From NCBI GenBank assembly GCA_963402885.1, contig OY727095.1:33857001-33921000 (forward strand): a stretch of DNA of 64,000 bases, read 5' to 3'. The position numbers and the translations under genes were made by a program. The notes beneath the pieces are model-generated. The model had not been told where the DNA came from. It made no database searches and worked only from the letters and a program-made list of their open reading frames with translations. Positions 10,126 to 25,100 of this stretch are shown here, one piece after another. The stretch comes from Antedon bifida (Eukaryota > Echinodermata > Crinoidea > Comatulida > Antedonidae). Each line of letters starts with the position of its first letter. Positions within the stretch are counted from its first letter, which is position 1.

Positions 10126-13100
10126 CTATGCCCTGTAGACTGGGCTTTGCTTTGCATCAGAGGGAACCCGCGTCGATGTGACAAGGCTAGCACTTGTGAA
10201 AGGAGGTAGAAACATTCTTTGTCGTAGATAGTCCGGAAATGCGGCAGTTGGATCATGTCGAGCTTGCAGAAGCTGTGGGCTCATCAACTGTCCCGATATG
10301 AACCTAGGCATAGGAGGACACGCTGATGCTAAAAGAGGTGACTTGATATCTGGGAAGACAAGGTTGTTATTTTGTGTTCCTTCCACTAGCCCAGTAAGCG
10401 GTAGCCCAGTAAGCGGTAGCCCAGTAAGCGGGTTGAAAGTCAATGTGGGAACCTGTGGCATAGTGAATCTTGACGATTCGGCTTGCGCTCCTTTCAACGG
10501 CGAAATTTGACTATTTGGAAGCGTTGGTCGCTTCCTATTATCGATTACCCCTTGTGTTATCGATCCTCGTGAATCAGGGGTCATTTTATATTTGTGTGTT
10601 TTATGAAAGTGCCTATCAACATGTTTGCTATGCTTAGAGCGCATGCTACTCTCATTTCTACGGTTGCTACTTGGATGATGTAGTACATTATTTGTAGATC
10701 TAACAAGTTTCACATCCGTTTCCGAAGTTTTTCTCTTTTTAGGAAGACTAAGATCACATGGTTCGTCCTGTTCTGGGACACTGTAGACGCGATTTGCTAC
10801 CGACCCATTACGTACATGCGCTGCGCGTTTATCAGTGTCCATTCTAAATTGTGGATGTTTGTACTGCGACTGTAACATTTGGGTACAATTGTTTTGCATA
10901 AGAGCAATTTGTTGATTGGTGGTAAGCATCATTTGTGGATGATGCATGTACAACATTGGTGGTATTAATCTAGGTGTTATAATGATGGTATCTTCTGGTG
11001 AACTTGATACAACTTGCGGTTTACTTGGACAGTCTTTGCTTTCATTCTCAACCTTGATTTGAGAATTAGCTTTTTGCCTTAGAATAAGATCACACTGTTG
11101 TACCATACCAGGTTTATCTAACAATTCCTCTTTTTTATGCGTATGCTGAATAACAGAAGCTCGCGATGTAGTTGCTTGGCTCTTTCCAGAAACATTCGCA
11201 GCAGAAATTGGTTTGTCCACTTGTGATTCGTGCTTGACGGGTTGAAATGCGTTTATAAATTGAATACCCGGGTTCGGGATCGTATGAACAGTCGCCGCTT
11301 GACCTTCTTGCTTGATGGTTGCAAAGAGTGGCGTCGGACTCATGCATTTTAGGATGGGATAAGAAGGTTGCGAAATTATTGAAGTTTCAGTCTTTTCCGG
11401 AGCTGATGCTGCAGCTAACGCAAGTGCTGGAGTATTTTGAAGTTGCATAGAGGCTTGAACTGGAGTTATTGCAATGGCTTGATTGTCAGATTTTACATGT
11501 ACGATGGCGGCCATGTTGTTTTGACTCACAGGCTTATTATTTTGTAGAAAAGCAAGTTGCTGAAATTACAAAAGAAAACGAAACAATGAAAGTAAGAAAG
11601 ATAACAATACTAATTAATGTGTTATCTGCTAAAGCCATCCTGCTGCTTGTGGCGTTCCATACCTCCTACAAATGATGTTCTTTTCTATAGCCTTGTCTAC
11701 ACTATCAAACCTTACGTGATGTGCCCATACATGGACATCATGATGTCATATGACTACCATATTTGGGCATATCCCTACCATATTTGGACACATCACATAA
11801 GTTTAATAGTGTAGACAGAGCTTAAGTCATGGTTTGTACAGTTTGTAGAGGAACTTAATTTTAATTTCTCAATGCTTACCTGGGCCTTTAATGCTTCTAG
11901 TCGTTTCCTCTCCTCCATCTCCCTTACATGGTCTTTTAACATCTTTGCTCTTGGTCTCTTAACCTTTGGTTTTGCAGGTCTTTGAATTGGTTTAACTACT
12001 GGTTTCAAGGTCTCTATCTTGGTTTGGATTTGGGTTTTGCTTTGGGTTTGAGTGTCGGTCACAATCTGTGTCTTGGTCTCATCTTGTTTCTGGATGTCAG
12101 TAGGCACGTAGGGCTTTGGTGTTTCCCTACTACATGATAATTTCTTCTGCTTTGGTGTTGGAGGACTGATTACCATGTCTCCCTTGACATGTCTTTCGTA
12201 GGCCAACAACAGTCTAGAAAACAAAGAGAATTGTTCAGCATGCACAAAAAAGTGATATTTTTTACTAAAGAATACTTTTGCAAAATGAATAAGGCTAACC
12301 ACATGTTATCATAGTACTAAGATCTGACAACAACATCACTTAAACCTGTGTCATCACCAACACTGCCATGACAACAACTTTGGCTGATAGTATACAAAAT
12401 AATGAATGTGTATATGAGTTGAATGGAGAGAATGTTTTTAAAGATCAACCAATCCGATGGCATGGATGCATTTGTGTTATAACATAACATGGTGATATCA
12501 AAGAGTAGATGAACCATCATACCTTTCGTAATGCCTCCTTGTACAAGTAGCAGCACTGGTGCTTCCAGGATTTCCCCCTAAAACATCATACATTACTTTC
12601 CACTTTCTTTGATCACAGACGGCATCATAGCCTCCGAGTTTCTTTACTTCATTGTAGAATAAGAACAAGTCAACTAAAAACAGATGAAGAGTGAAAAGAT
12701 TATGTTAAGTAAAATTCTTTTGGTGCTTACACCAGTTAGTTTGGTGCTTACATCAGTTAGTTTAATGTTTACACCAATCAGTTTGGTCCTCACACCAATC
12801 AGTTTGGTCCTTACACTAGTTAGTTTGGTGCTTACACCGGTCAGTTTGGTCTTTAAACCAGTTAGTTTGGTGCTTACACCAGTTAGTTAGGTAATATATT
12901 TACTAACTTTGTTTGAATCCAAGGTGTGGTATTCTATCAATCGGTTTCTTCTCAACATTCATGAATTTCTTTAAATCAGCAAGGAACATCGCCTCTTCAT
13001 TAACTTTGTTTATTCTTGGTGTAATCTTTACCTTCGGCCGGATGCGTCTGTCCTTCACCTTTAGAAGTCTCTTTTTAACCTGAAAAACAATCAGTGGTAG

Positions 13101-16100
13101 AAATTCTGTAAAAAGATTGTAACTGGTAGATACTTTTCTTAGAACTTTGAATGTTCTCTTCTAGCCTTAAGCTCTGTCTACACTATCAAACTTAATGTGA
13201 TGTGCCCATATATGGACATGATGTCATATCACTACCATATTTAAGCATATCACTACCATATTTGGGTACATCACACTTTTTTTGTAGACAGAGCTTAACT
13301 CTTTTATTTACTTTGAGAGTTAATGATGCATCAAGGGTTATCAAAATGTTTGTTAATACATACTATGTCATTGTTTACCTTATTAATGTCATTTTCTTTA
13401 CTGCTATTCCCATTAAATACAGGTTCATAATCCTCGTCAACACTTGATCCCTTGGTTAGTGTACGTTTTTTTCTTGGCCTGCCTTTTAAATTTGGTGCTG
13501 AAAAATGAATGAAAATGTACATAAAAACACAAAATTTACCTTTTTATCCTTAATTCCACTTAAGCTCTGTCTACACTATCAAATTTTATGTGACAAAAAA
13601 ATGCGATGTACCCATATATGAACATGATGATGTCATATCACTACCATATTTGGGCACATCACACTTTTTTTGTCAAATTAGATTGATAGTGTAGACAGAG
13701 GTTTAGAAAAGTGTTAAGTAGATGGTAAAATATGCATGGGCTGTTTTGCCCACCTGAAGGCATGGTTTAAGGATGATACCACTGTCTGGGGTGTGCAGAG
13801 TTCTTGTTACTTCTCCTTGAGGGGAAAAGGCCTATGTTGTTTTATCGAGGTAAGTTTGGCATGTTAGTCCTGAATTTACTTATTCAAGGTACAATTCAGA
13901 AACCAAACATTGAAAATGCATTCTTAAACTCACTTTCCATTCATATTTTCTTTTTAAAACTATTTATTGCAACACAAGGATTGTTTGAGGCGGTACAGTA
14001 CTTACCTAATTCATCACATATCTTATTATGATTAATAAGACTAGGAATATCCGTTGTGTCCCTGCAGAATAAAAGTTTTGTGTTCTTATGCGGCATCACG
14101 ATTCCACCTAACACCGTCACATAAGAATCGGTCAGCATCCTCTCTGGTGTGTTCTCGATTCTTTTTAGAACCGCTTTATAGCGACAGTACTTAGGGTAGC
14201 TCACAATGTGAACTCGTGGCCTTTCTTGTGTCTCTTTAGTTTCTGTAAGTAAAATGACAGCTTTAAATTTCAATTCAATTATTTTATTCTGTCAAGCACT
14301 CTGGCTCGAAAATTGAACTACACTTGGATTTCTCACAAGGACGAGATAGACGATTAATGTAATCTATCTTTTTCATTAAACTGGGGGGAGTGGGTTTGAT
14401 CCACCAATGTACATAATTAATTCCACTCCTTTGCTATGTTACAACGATAATTTAATATACAATTTATTTCTTATTCAACATTAGCACAGCTTCCCAACAG
14501 GTGTGCAATGTATCATCCAATCATTTAAAAAACACAAATCAAAATGTTTATTATTCTCTCAAGTGCCTCACAAAAATATCTTACATGGGCCATCCGATGC
14601 CTACAAAGCGAATGCAAAATGTTAGTTTTATGAACTTTTTGATTGGAGTGTGAATTTGTTACTTTATGAACTTTTTTGTTGAAGCGTGAATTTGTTACAT
14701 TTTGCGACAGATTGTTTTACAATTTAGTCACCAGTCTGTACCAAACTGTTGAAATTGTTAGTTAATAAATGCTTATTTAAATAAAGTGACGATGAAAGAA
14801 ATTTGAGGTGATCCCTAAATGAAGACACTGTTTTAAGACTTTTGAATCTACTATCATTTATCACTTTGATTTTATGATTTCAATGATCTTCTGTTTCTTT
14901 GATAAACTAAATTCTTTGCTCAATTGAGCTTCCGTTAAATTGTATAGTCACTTTTACATAATTTCAAGTTCCAATATATTTTTTAAATTTAAAGAATTAA
15001 ATAATATTAATGTGAGTTAGTGTGCATCAAATTATTAATAATCATAAGAACAATAGAGATTATTAATATTCATGAGAAACATAAGGTTATGAATATTCAT
15101 GAAAACACAAGGTTATAAATATTCATGAAAAACACAAGGTTATAAATATTCATGAGAAACACAAGGTTATAAATTATTCATGCAAAACATAAGTTTATGA
15201 ATATTCATGAGGAACATGATCTGATTAGACACATTTATGAAGAACATGATCAGAAACAAAATCTCTTCAAGTCTGTACTAATATTTAGAAACATTAAGAA
15301 AACAATTGAAATATACTTTCAATATTACAATATAACAAATATTTATAACAATCAAATCAGGATATTTCAGAATGAAATTTAAAATAAATAAATGTGGGTG
15401 AAAACGATATACAGTTGCAGGATGTTTGGAAACTCATGTTGGACAGCAAACCTAAAATGTATTCGCCATGAAAACTTTTAAATATATATCTATATTTCCA
15501 GTGACTACAGTTAGTAAGTACAGTCTTGTAGTAGGCAGGATAGGTTTAAATTAATCTATTTCATTTGCTTATAACTTGCCTATGTCAAGGTTCTGGGTAA
15601 ATAGTTTCAGGGCAAAAAACCTTCTTTATTAAATAAACAGGCTTATTAATTAAGGTATAGAAAGAGTATAATTAAAAACCAAGGACAAAAACTATATTAT
15701 TAAGGAGAGATATGAAGAAAATACCAACACAGAATATCATTTTTATTTTTAGAATATTCTATGAATATAAATGCAGAAACAATACAAAAACTCAAATTAC
15801 AGATTTGGTTGTTTGTTGTACTTTGTGGACAGTTTATACTATTACTCGACCGACATTTTAACTTGTTGAATCTTGTCATTATTTTTATTTGAATTGGGAA
15901 ATTTGTTACTCTATATGTTTTAAGTGATTTCTTTTTTTAATTTTTGTTAATAAATATACCAACCATATGAATGAATATTTATGTGATAAATTGTAAAACA
16001 AATTCTTGATTAATAGGCAATTTGAAATAATACCTCCCTAATAATATTCCCCCATCTTTGCCTCTATCAAATTATAGTAGAGCAAAAAAAAGGTTATAAC

Positions 16101-19100
16101 TTTAACAATTTACCTAATTATTCATATTTTATTATCTGGCAGTTGTATATCTAGTGGGACTTTGATAAGAAGTGTTTGCACAAATTATATATCATATTGC
16201 CTCAGCAGCAGGAAGCAGTCTGCCAATAACATCAATCAAAGTCATGTGACCTGATGGGTGTGGCTAATTATTAAGGTTCCATTCAATACCATGTGATTTG
16301 TTTTTGGTTCCAATGTCAAAGTTCAAATCACAGGTGTTGCTATGCCAATAGGTTATAAATGACAACCGTATTACCAATAAGTTTTCAAAATTGTTTTAAT
16401 TTTATTTATTTAATCAAAATAAACTGATTCACTTCTGATGACTCATAAATTTTAAAATCAAAAACTTTAATCTATTAAAACAATCTTTGTAAGTTAATTT
16501 GCAATCATATTTTACACATCCTTTCATATGTTGTTTTTTAAAAAGAAACTTTTAACTTTCATATGCCATGATACTTGACACTTAAAGGGACAATGATAAT
16601 TTTGATAAGAGATATTCGTTATTGATATATCACCACCTTTGAAAATATTTTTGACAGTGATGTGTCATTTATTTATTGTTCATTTCATTGTCATTTAAAT
16701 ACTGTAATAATTGGTTCATTTCATTTTATAATTTTCTTTTATTCATTCATTTATTTTAATACCAATTAATTTTAAATAAACCATTTTGTAAAAATTAACC
16801 AATAAGAAATTAAAATGTTGCATTCTAACACAAAGGGAAATAAATAAGTAAAAAAATAAGCATTAATTTCTACAAAATGAATCACAGATTAAATTTAATC
16901 ATGAAATGCCTGCAGTTAGCATAGCTAATGGGAACAGTGTACAGAGGTATGGTATATCAAACCCACTCATGCATAACATTCGACCTAAGGTCATACTTTA
17001 ATCACAAGTAGCAGAGTGCTCACACTGACAACATCAATCATGTTTTACTTGCTGTTTGGAATGTGCTCATTTGATAACAAAAACCAAAGAACTAACATAT
17101 TTTGTAAATTTGTGATTGTTTCAGTTTAATTTTCTAGCAATCGATCAATATATAGACTGTATTTGATCGTTAATGTTTTTTAAATTGATTACATTAATTG
17201 TGAGTGATGGATGTTTAATGTTGTCATTGTATTATAGCAACACACAACAATTTGTGGTTAAAAGGGTACTTAATATTAATTAAACTAAATAATAAATCAT
17301 TATTTCTTAAATTATTAATACAATATAGATTAAAAAAATCATCATTTAATTAAAAAACAACAATAATTAAAACTGTTATGTCAAAAAATCGGCCAGCGTT
17401 TTTTGTAAGAAATATTTCTTGTTTTATAAATAGTTTTTCAGCAAATACAGCCCAAGCAAAACTATTTCAACAAATAGAATTAAATGAGTAATAATATGCC
17501 CAACCTACCAATCTCTAGTTTGCATTTTTTAACCTCTTTGAAATTCAGTCCACTTGAAATCCACAGTTGACTACAGTCTTCCTTCGTGGAATGTTTTTCA
17601 TAGCATAATGTATCAGTGCCGTTCGGCCAGATAAGATCCTCACAAATCCATTGAAGAAGGTCGTGTAATTTTAATACTACTTTATTATGGTTGGCTACGA
17701 CTTCATCCTAAAAGAATAACAAAATTTATTTATTTAAAAAAAATGTATTATTTATGTACTTAATTTTATAGGTTTTTTTAAATTATTAATGGTATCTTCT
17801 TATTATTTTATTACATTTTAATTGTGAGAATATTTTTATAATTTTGTTTGCTATAAGTAGGTAGCTAATGTTTATAATAGTGTAGTTTTCTTTTCTATAA
17901 CAAGCACATGCTTTTGTGTTTTTCTTTTGAGCACCGCTTTATACCAACTTATGGTTCAGTTAAGTGTCTGTGTATAAATAAAGTATTATCATTGATTTGC
18001 ATAAAAAGTACTGTACTGGCTAAGAATCAAAGTCATACGTAAGAAAACTGGATTGAAAAACAAATTGGCCAAAGTTTATTGATAACAACATAATACCATA
18101 GAGCGATATTATCTCTACATGAAAATACAGAACATACAATTATGCAAAAATATATAAAATATACAATAGTTCATGAATAAGATCGATATATTCATGAATT
18201 ATTGACTGCAGTTGAATAAAATTGAATTCATAATGTACTGGAAAGTAGAAAACATTAAAATGAATTCAAAATTAAGTTTGCTCTTTTGTGATTAAAATAA
18301 ATTAAAAGCTAGACAAATGCACATCTGGATATGATGCATCAGATGTAACAACAAACATTTCAAATAATTTGCCATTTATATAAAATTTCCTGGCAACTAG
18401 TCAGCAAGTGAGTCACGAGTGAAAAACACTGCTGAGATACTCTAACGAAATGTACAAACTTTTTATTCTTTCTTAAAAAGATAAAAATGTAGTAAAATTA
18501 CTGCAGCGGAGATCAACTAACACTGTGCAAAAGAAAACAAAACAAATACTGGTTGACATCAGTGATTGAGGTACAAGAAATAGGAAAACAATTAATTTAT
18601 GCAAATGAAATTAAGTTTGTTCTTGGATTAAATTTAATTGCTCTAATGAGTCATAATTTAACATTTTTTCTTCAGGTAGTTTGCAGTACTGTATAAAATA
18701 TTATGAAATATTGTTTCTTTTATTTTAAGTATTAGTTCAGTAGTACAACAATCTTAACTAAGTATTAGTACAAGTTTGAGTCTAGTAAACATTGACTAAA
18801 GTTTACTAAACTGCAAATATTGATTTATTAATTTAAAGTTTACAGAAAGTACACAATTTATTATTTAATTCAGTAAATATTATTTAGACGGATTATTTAA
18901 ATATATATATGATTTCAACAATTTTAAAAGAAATAGTTATCACAAAAGAATTGTGTATTTTGATTAAAGTGATACTCAGACATAACAATGCGGTAAAATT
19001 AAATAATTGATTTATAATATTCAGACAATACTCCCACTCTTTATTTCATAAATTGACATAAATCACCTCAAATGCAGAAATAACATTCTGTATATTTTTT

Positions 19101-22100
19101 AGTACTACACACCAAGGATAAATTTAAAATTTCACACTTAATTTTAATAGATTTCAAGGTTCTTTTTTTTTTATTCTAATTTTTAATTTAAAATTTATTA
19201 ACAGCTTAAGTTCAGATTTTTATTGTTCTAAATTTGTCAGAAATCTTAGGACAGGTCGAATATTGATTGTTTCATGTCTTGTCTTAATATGTGTGATGTT
19301 TTTAAATTTTGCATTGTGTAATAAGGAATGAGGAAGTGCTGAAAGAAGTCTGAAGAAGAAGATATAAATGCTGTCAACATGAGATGATATGAAACCTGTG
19401 ATACTTCCTAACATGTAGTACTGTAATTTGAAGGCCAAGTCTCAATGGATAATAAATACCAATATAATCCTTCACTTTCATTATTTGGAGGAAATTCAAG
19501 CATTTCAACAATACCTGCTTCTGGCGACTCGGAACAATTCCCTTGTTATGAAATTCTGATCTCTATTCAATCATGTATTGTACACTTTCTAAGAAGAACT
19601 TAAAATTTACCAAAAAATACAAATAAAATTCAGGTTAAAGTATCTTCATAAAAAAAATTTTTTTTATATACAGTACTAAAAAAAAAAGAAATAAGAATAT
19701 CGTAGCTGGTAGGAAATAAAAGAGAATATTGAAGAAAAATATAGAAGGTTTTAGGTTCGAATCTCGGTTGGGACAGCTTTTTTTCACATTCACACAGGTT
19801 TCCTCATCTTATTGTTTAAACAAATTATTTAATTTCTGAGTGGGTCAGAATTTCTTCTATGCCTGTATATATTTTTCATTTTTCTAGAAAATGTTATCAA
19901 ATCAACAGAATAAGGGAGTGTTATTTATTAACTTAAAACTTTATCTGAACATTCGAAACTTTTTTTTTTCTAAATGTATAAACTGTGTAAACTTATACAA
20001 AAGAAATAAAGCTGTGGCAACTAAACCATGGCAAGCATACAATAGAGGGTTTTGTTTTTTATGTGAATGCCCTGACATGTATTGGAATCAGTAACTCATT
20101 ATCATCACAAAAGTTACAAAGGAATTAAAGGTCAAAGGGTAGTGTATTAATTTAAAGATAATCCACAGGTAATTACAGGTACTGTACCTAAATCAAACTC
20201 GATCTATCAAGTCTTTTTTAATAAAAAAAAAAGAAAGAAAAGAAGAAAATTGAACGCAGATACAATATTTTTGTAAAAAATAAACACTAAATGGACTCTC
20301 TCAGTCTCATCCTCTTTAAGATGTTTGTGTGGGTTTTATACCAGAGAACAAAAATGTATGTATGGCCTTAAATGCAAAGAAAATGAAACCTATTTTGATG
20401 ATAAGTCACAGTGTACTAAATTTGTATACTCTAATTATAGAGAAATCAGTTAATTTATACTATATAATTTATTTAAAATATATCTAGTGGAAACAAAATT
20501 AAAAATATTTTTATTTGACAATTAATTTTTAAAAACAAATTATTGCATAAAAACTGAAGAGTTATTGCAGTTTTAAATGTAATTATCACTTCTAGGAAGA
20601 AGTACATAACAAGGTTAATAACACTGTTACGTTCAATATAAATAATACATCATCATTTCATTCGCTCTAATTGTCAATGATTTTCAGTAACGGTGCAGCT
20701 TCTCTGCATGTGGTAAAATATGAATCACTCGCGATTGAGGAGTTAGATTTCATTATCTTATATAAATAACGGCACACTATAATAGATTAAGTCCACTTTA
20801 GAGATAGCATTATTTCTATTGCTCCATTTACATATTCAATTCCGCCAATGATTCGTCGGATTATACAAAATATGTCAAATAGATATTTTCTAGAGGAATT
20901 ATATTGTTTATTTTAGAAATGAAATATTATTACTAAATAATATAATAAATGTTTTACATGTAGTTTCTATTGGTAATATGATTATGTTTAAAATTCTTTG
21001 ATGCTGTAGTTTAGTTGTTTGTATTGTAGTTTTTGTACTGTAATTTATTCATATTTAAAAGAGAAACTTGGAATTTGAATTTACAAAATTATTTGAAAAT
21101 AAAAAGAAATACTAGATATCCTTAGCACTAATAAAATGATTAAATTGCGAAGTCTGCTATTTTCCTTTGCCATACTTCTTAGTATTATAAATATTTATCA
21201 ATACTGTATTCCTGAATCTACAGTTCTCCAGATGTTTATACTTTAACTTATAGCCCTCTACCCTCAGATGACTCACGATTCATTAAAACTTGCTTTAAGA
21301 GACTGCATCTAGCCTTAATATAATTTAACTAAAACATAGTTTGTTTTTAAGTGCAATATTTGTGTACAGGAAAATAATAAATTATCAATATCAATCCTAA
21401 TCGCATTATTTTGAATATTCAGAAGTTTATCAAAGTTAAGCATATTATTATTATTATTAGAAAACTTTAAAATAAATTTTAACTTTGTAAAAGTATCTAG
21501 TTGTTAAATTATCTTGTATAATATAATATAAAAGTTTACACAAACTACAAGTTTATGTTATAATTTTTAAAAATTAATTTAATTATTTTCAATTAACAAT
21601 GTCTATTGTAATTTATTAATTAAGTTATTTAAAAACTCCTTGTGAGAATTGGATTTGAACCATGACCCCGAGATTGATAAGCCTGGCACTCAGCCTGGCT
21701 GTATAATAAGATTGATTGATTGTATGTTTATTGTACTATAAGATGCAGGTACATTATTTACACATAAACATACAGTACTTGATATAATAAAAAATTATAA
21801 TTTATGAAATGTGTTCATATAATAGCAAAGAATGGTATCATTAATTAATATAAAATTTATTAAAAAAATACGGGCACAAGTAAATTATGTTAATATTATC
21901 ATAAGTTAAATATAATTTCCATTCTCTCCTTGTATAAAAAGATGAATTTAATATCATTATATAAATCAATATCTATACTATTATTACTATAATACTGCAG
22001 TATTAAGAATATTGATATTTTAAACAATATGAACAAACTTAAGTTGAAATACTTAATTTTATAGAAATATTATAAATATAAATGCAAATTGCATTTCAAT

Positions 22101-25100
22101 GTCATAAATTTTTATTAATTTATTTGATAATATATTTAAAAAAACCATTGCAACCTAAATATTTCCATGTATAGTTCAGAATAATATGCAATGTATATTA
22201 AGAATCACTCCCCTTATAAACATAGATAAAAACAGCAAATTTGTTCCAAGGGTTAGAGGTATAGAACTACTAAAACAAGCATATTTGTCACTCTAGACTC
22301 TTCCATTCTTTAAATAGGGTTGAAATATAATTACCAAGATAATTTATTCTGGGATATTCCATTATTTTGTTTGGTGGGAAACACCAATCATAAACAGGAA
22401 GTGTAAATTGAGATTTAAAATACAATGAACGCGCTTAAGAAATCGCTAAAAAGAGTTTTTACCATTTAAAATTGAAATTTTTATTTTTAAATTATTAAAT
22501 ATCATAACAAATGTGTTGCAACCTTTCAACTATCTACAGGCCTATGATGAATTTATCTATGCCTGTTAAATTTATAATATTATAAATATTTTTTTGGACT
22601 AGTATTTTCAAAATTATGCAACAATATTTTATTTATTAGGATTGGAAGCAAAACTACTGAACTGTTATTTACCAATCTTGCCCTAAATTAAATATTCTTC
22701 TTTATATATCCTGAAGGCTTTTACAATACAACATACTGTAAAATCAACCATAAAAAGTTCAAAGGTCAGATAGAACAGATATACTTGTTGAATTAATTAG
22801 CCTGATGGTATTACAAACCTTTTACGATTAATACCAGGCTGACGATAATAAATGAATACCATATTCAATTATAAATTATGCTATTACCAGATTTATCATT
22901 AATTAATAATTACATGCTTATGATTTTAAACTTTCGATTATAAAAATGTTTTTCCTGAACTAATTTTTTAATGTATGATATATTCAAATCAAATGAAATG
23001 TTGGCATCTCTGTTTTGGAATTGGCATGATTTTATGCCCAGAACTTGTAGCTTTATTAGCCAAGTTCAAATAGAATATAGAATCTAATTTTTGGTAAAAT
23101 TAGTGGAAAATCAAAGATCTAACTTCAAAATATTAATGTATTTTAAATTTTAATAATAATAATATGTTGGTTTATAAATTCTGTTCATTTTTATTTTATA
23201 TTTCATCTTCGTCTGATATCCCAGGGCAAAGAGCTCTATCCGAATCTATGAGAAAAGTCATGAGACCAAGAAGACGACTCAAAACAACATGGATAAAAAT
23301 AATAGAAAATAATATGAAAAGAAAAATAAATAAGTCTATGCAAACTTAATAATAATCGCTTTGTTTTGTTATATGAAATATGTCGCAAGACGTTCAGCGT
23401 ACATGATGATTTCAAATTTACAAATACAAATATTTATATAATTTAATTTATCTATATCTATCTTTGTCCAAGTACTTTCACTTGCACTGATGAAGGGCTT
23501 GTGTTGCCCGAAAGCTCTGCTAACTTTTCTGGCTGTTTTACTTTATTGTTTTGATTTAGCTTTTCACTTTTTTTTAAATCTCCATTGAGATCCAGTCACT
23601 GATACCCACAGCATTGTCACTTTTTCAGTAATTTGCCTTTGGATTTATATAATTTAATATATTTAGAAGTTAAATATAAAATGAATTTACAATACAGTAC
23701 ATGATAGAAACAAAGTTTAAAAATAAAATGAGCTAATTTGTAAGACAGACTGTTCAACTTAGGAATGTTAAAATACGATCATATGGTTTAAAAGTTAGTA
23801 ACTTCCTTTTCTGACGGAACTCCCAAAAAAAACAATCATCACGTTCCGTCCATCATTAGAAGTACTTCCGAGTAAAATGAATAGTTACTCAACAATCAAA
23901 TGAACAAACAAAACATTGTAAATAAATGAATTAATAAAAGGAAAATTATAATCAAATGCATTAAATTACTGTAATACATTTAAGGGTAGTATGTATTGAT
24001 AACAAACCTACCATATTATACTTAAATCTGGAATCAATGAATATTCATATTTTAATATAATAATAATATGTATAGTACATGTGTAAAATCCAATTAAAAA
24101 TGTAATCAAATACATAAAATTAATACAATTAATTTTAAGGTCAATATATTTAAGTATATTTAATGCTTAAATATGGGTTTAAAATATATAATTTACAGGG
24201 GTTGCTTTTTTCACCCAGTATAAGTCCCCTATTATAACTCAAATTATTATATACTATTATTATGAATTTAAAATGAGAAATAAATGGTATTTTTTACTTT
24301 TAACTTGAATTGGCAAGCATGAATATTTTATTATAGGCAATGTAAAACCCAAGGATATTGTGTATAATAAAGTAAAATCAACAGCACAAGTCAATGTTTT
24401 GTCTGTCTATAAATTCACATTTTGTTATAATAGGCTGTGGGTTTATATTAGACTATGAGTAACAAAAGTTACTTTGTTAAAATGTCTTCAAGCGAGAATA
24501 ACTAAACTTCAAATTAACAGAAGACTTTTATAACAGGTGGGTAAATTTAAAGATCAAACATTTTTAACTCAATTGAAATTTTATTCAAGATATTTATTAG
24601 CTTTGTTACTCTTATATCTCCATATTTTTTATATTTAAACTCTTTTATTTCTACAGTTATTGTTCATTTTTGTTATAATTTACAGCATTGTTTTCTACTG
24701 CTCATGTCACGTGTTAATATCTGCTTAAATTATATTTCTAAAAAGATGGGGGGAAAAGAAAAATATACACACAGCCACAACAAAACCTCATGAGAGTCAA
24801 CTAGTAAAGAAAAAAGAGCATAAACAAAGAAATAAGAACTAATTTTTATATTCAAATAATTATTAACTTCATAAAATATTTGTAATACAAACACATTATA
24901 TAAAAACATGAAATAAAGAATGTACAGGGAAATATAATGTTCATACAACACTGCATACAGTATGTTAAAATATCTGAAAGTGGATGTTATATGTCTTAAC
25001 ATTGTTCATAACATCTGGAATTGAAATCACATCAATCAAAACCACATGACTAGTGAACATCCAAAACTACACTACACTTTTACCTGACTGAGTTGTCACA

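Noticed and set aside
15197-15382. 61-codon frame MNIHEEHDLIRHIYEEHDQ
   Set aside because: Starts inside the ATTCATGA minisatellite and runs into AT-rich noise.
24730-25002. 90-codon minus-strand hydrophobic frame in ARID5 intron 2
   Set aside because: Composition is what AT-rich DNA gives by chance (F, Y, I, L). No splice signals or homologues were recognised.
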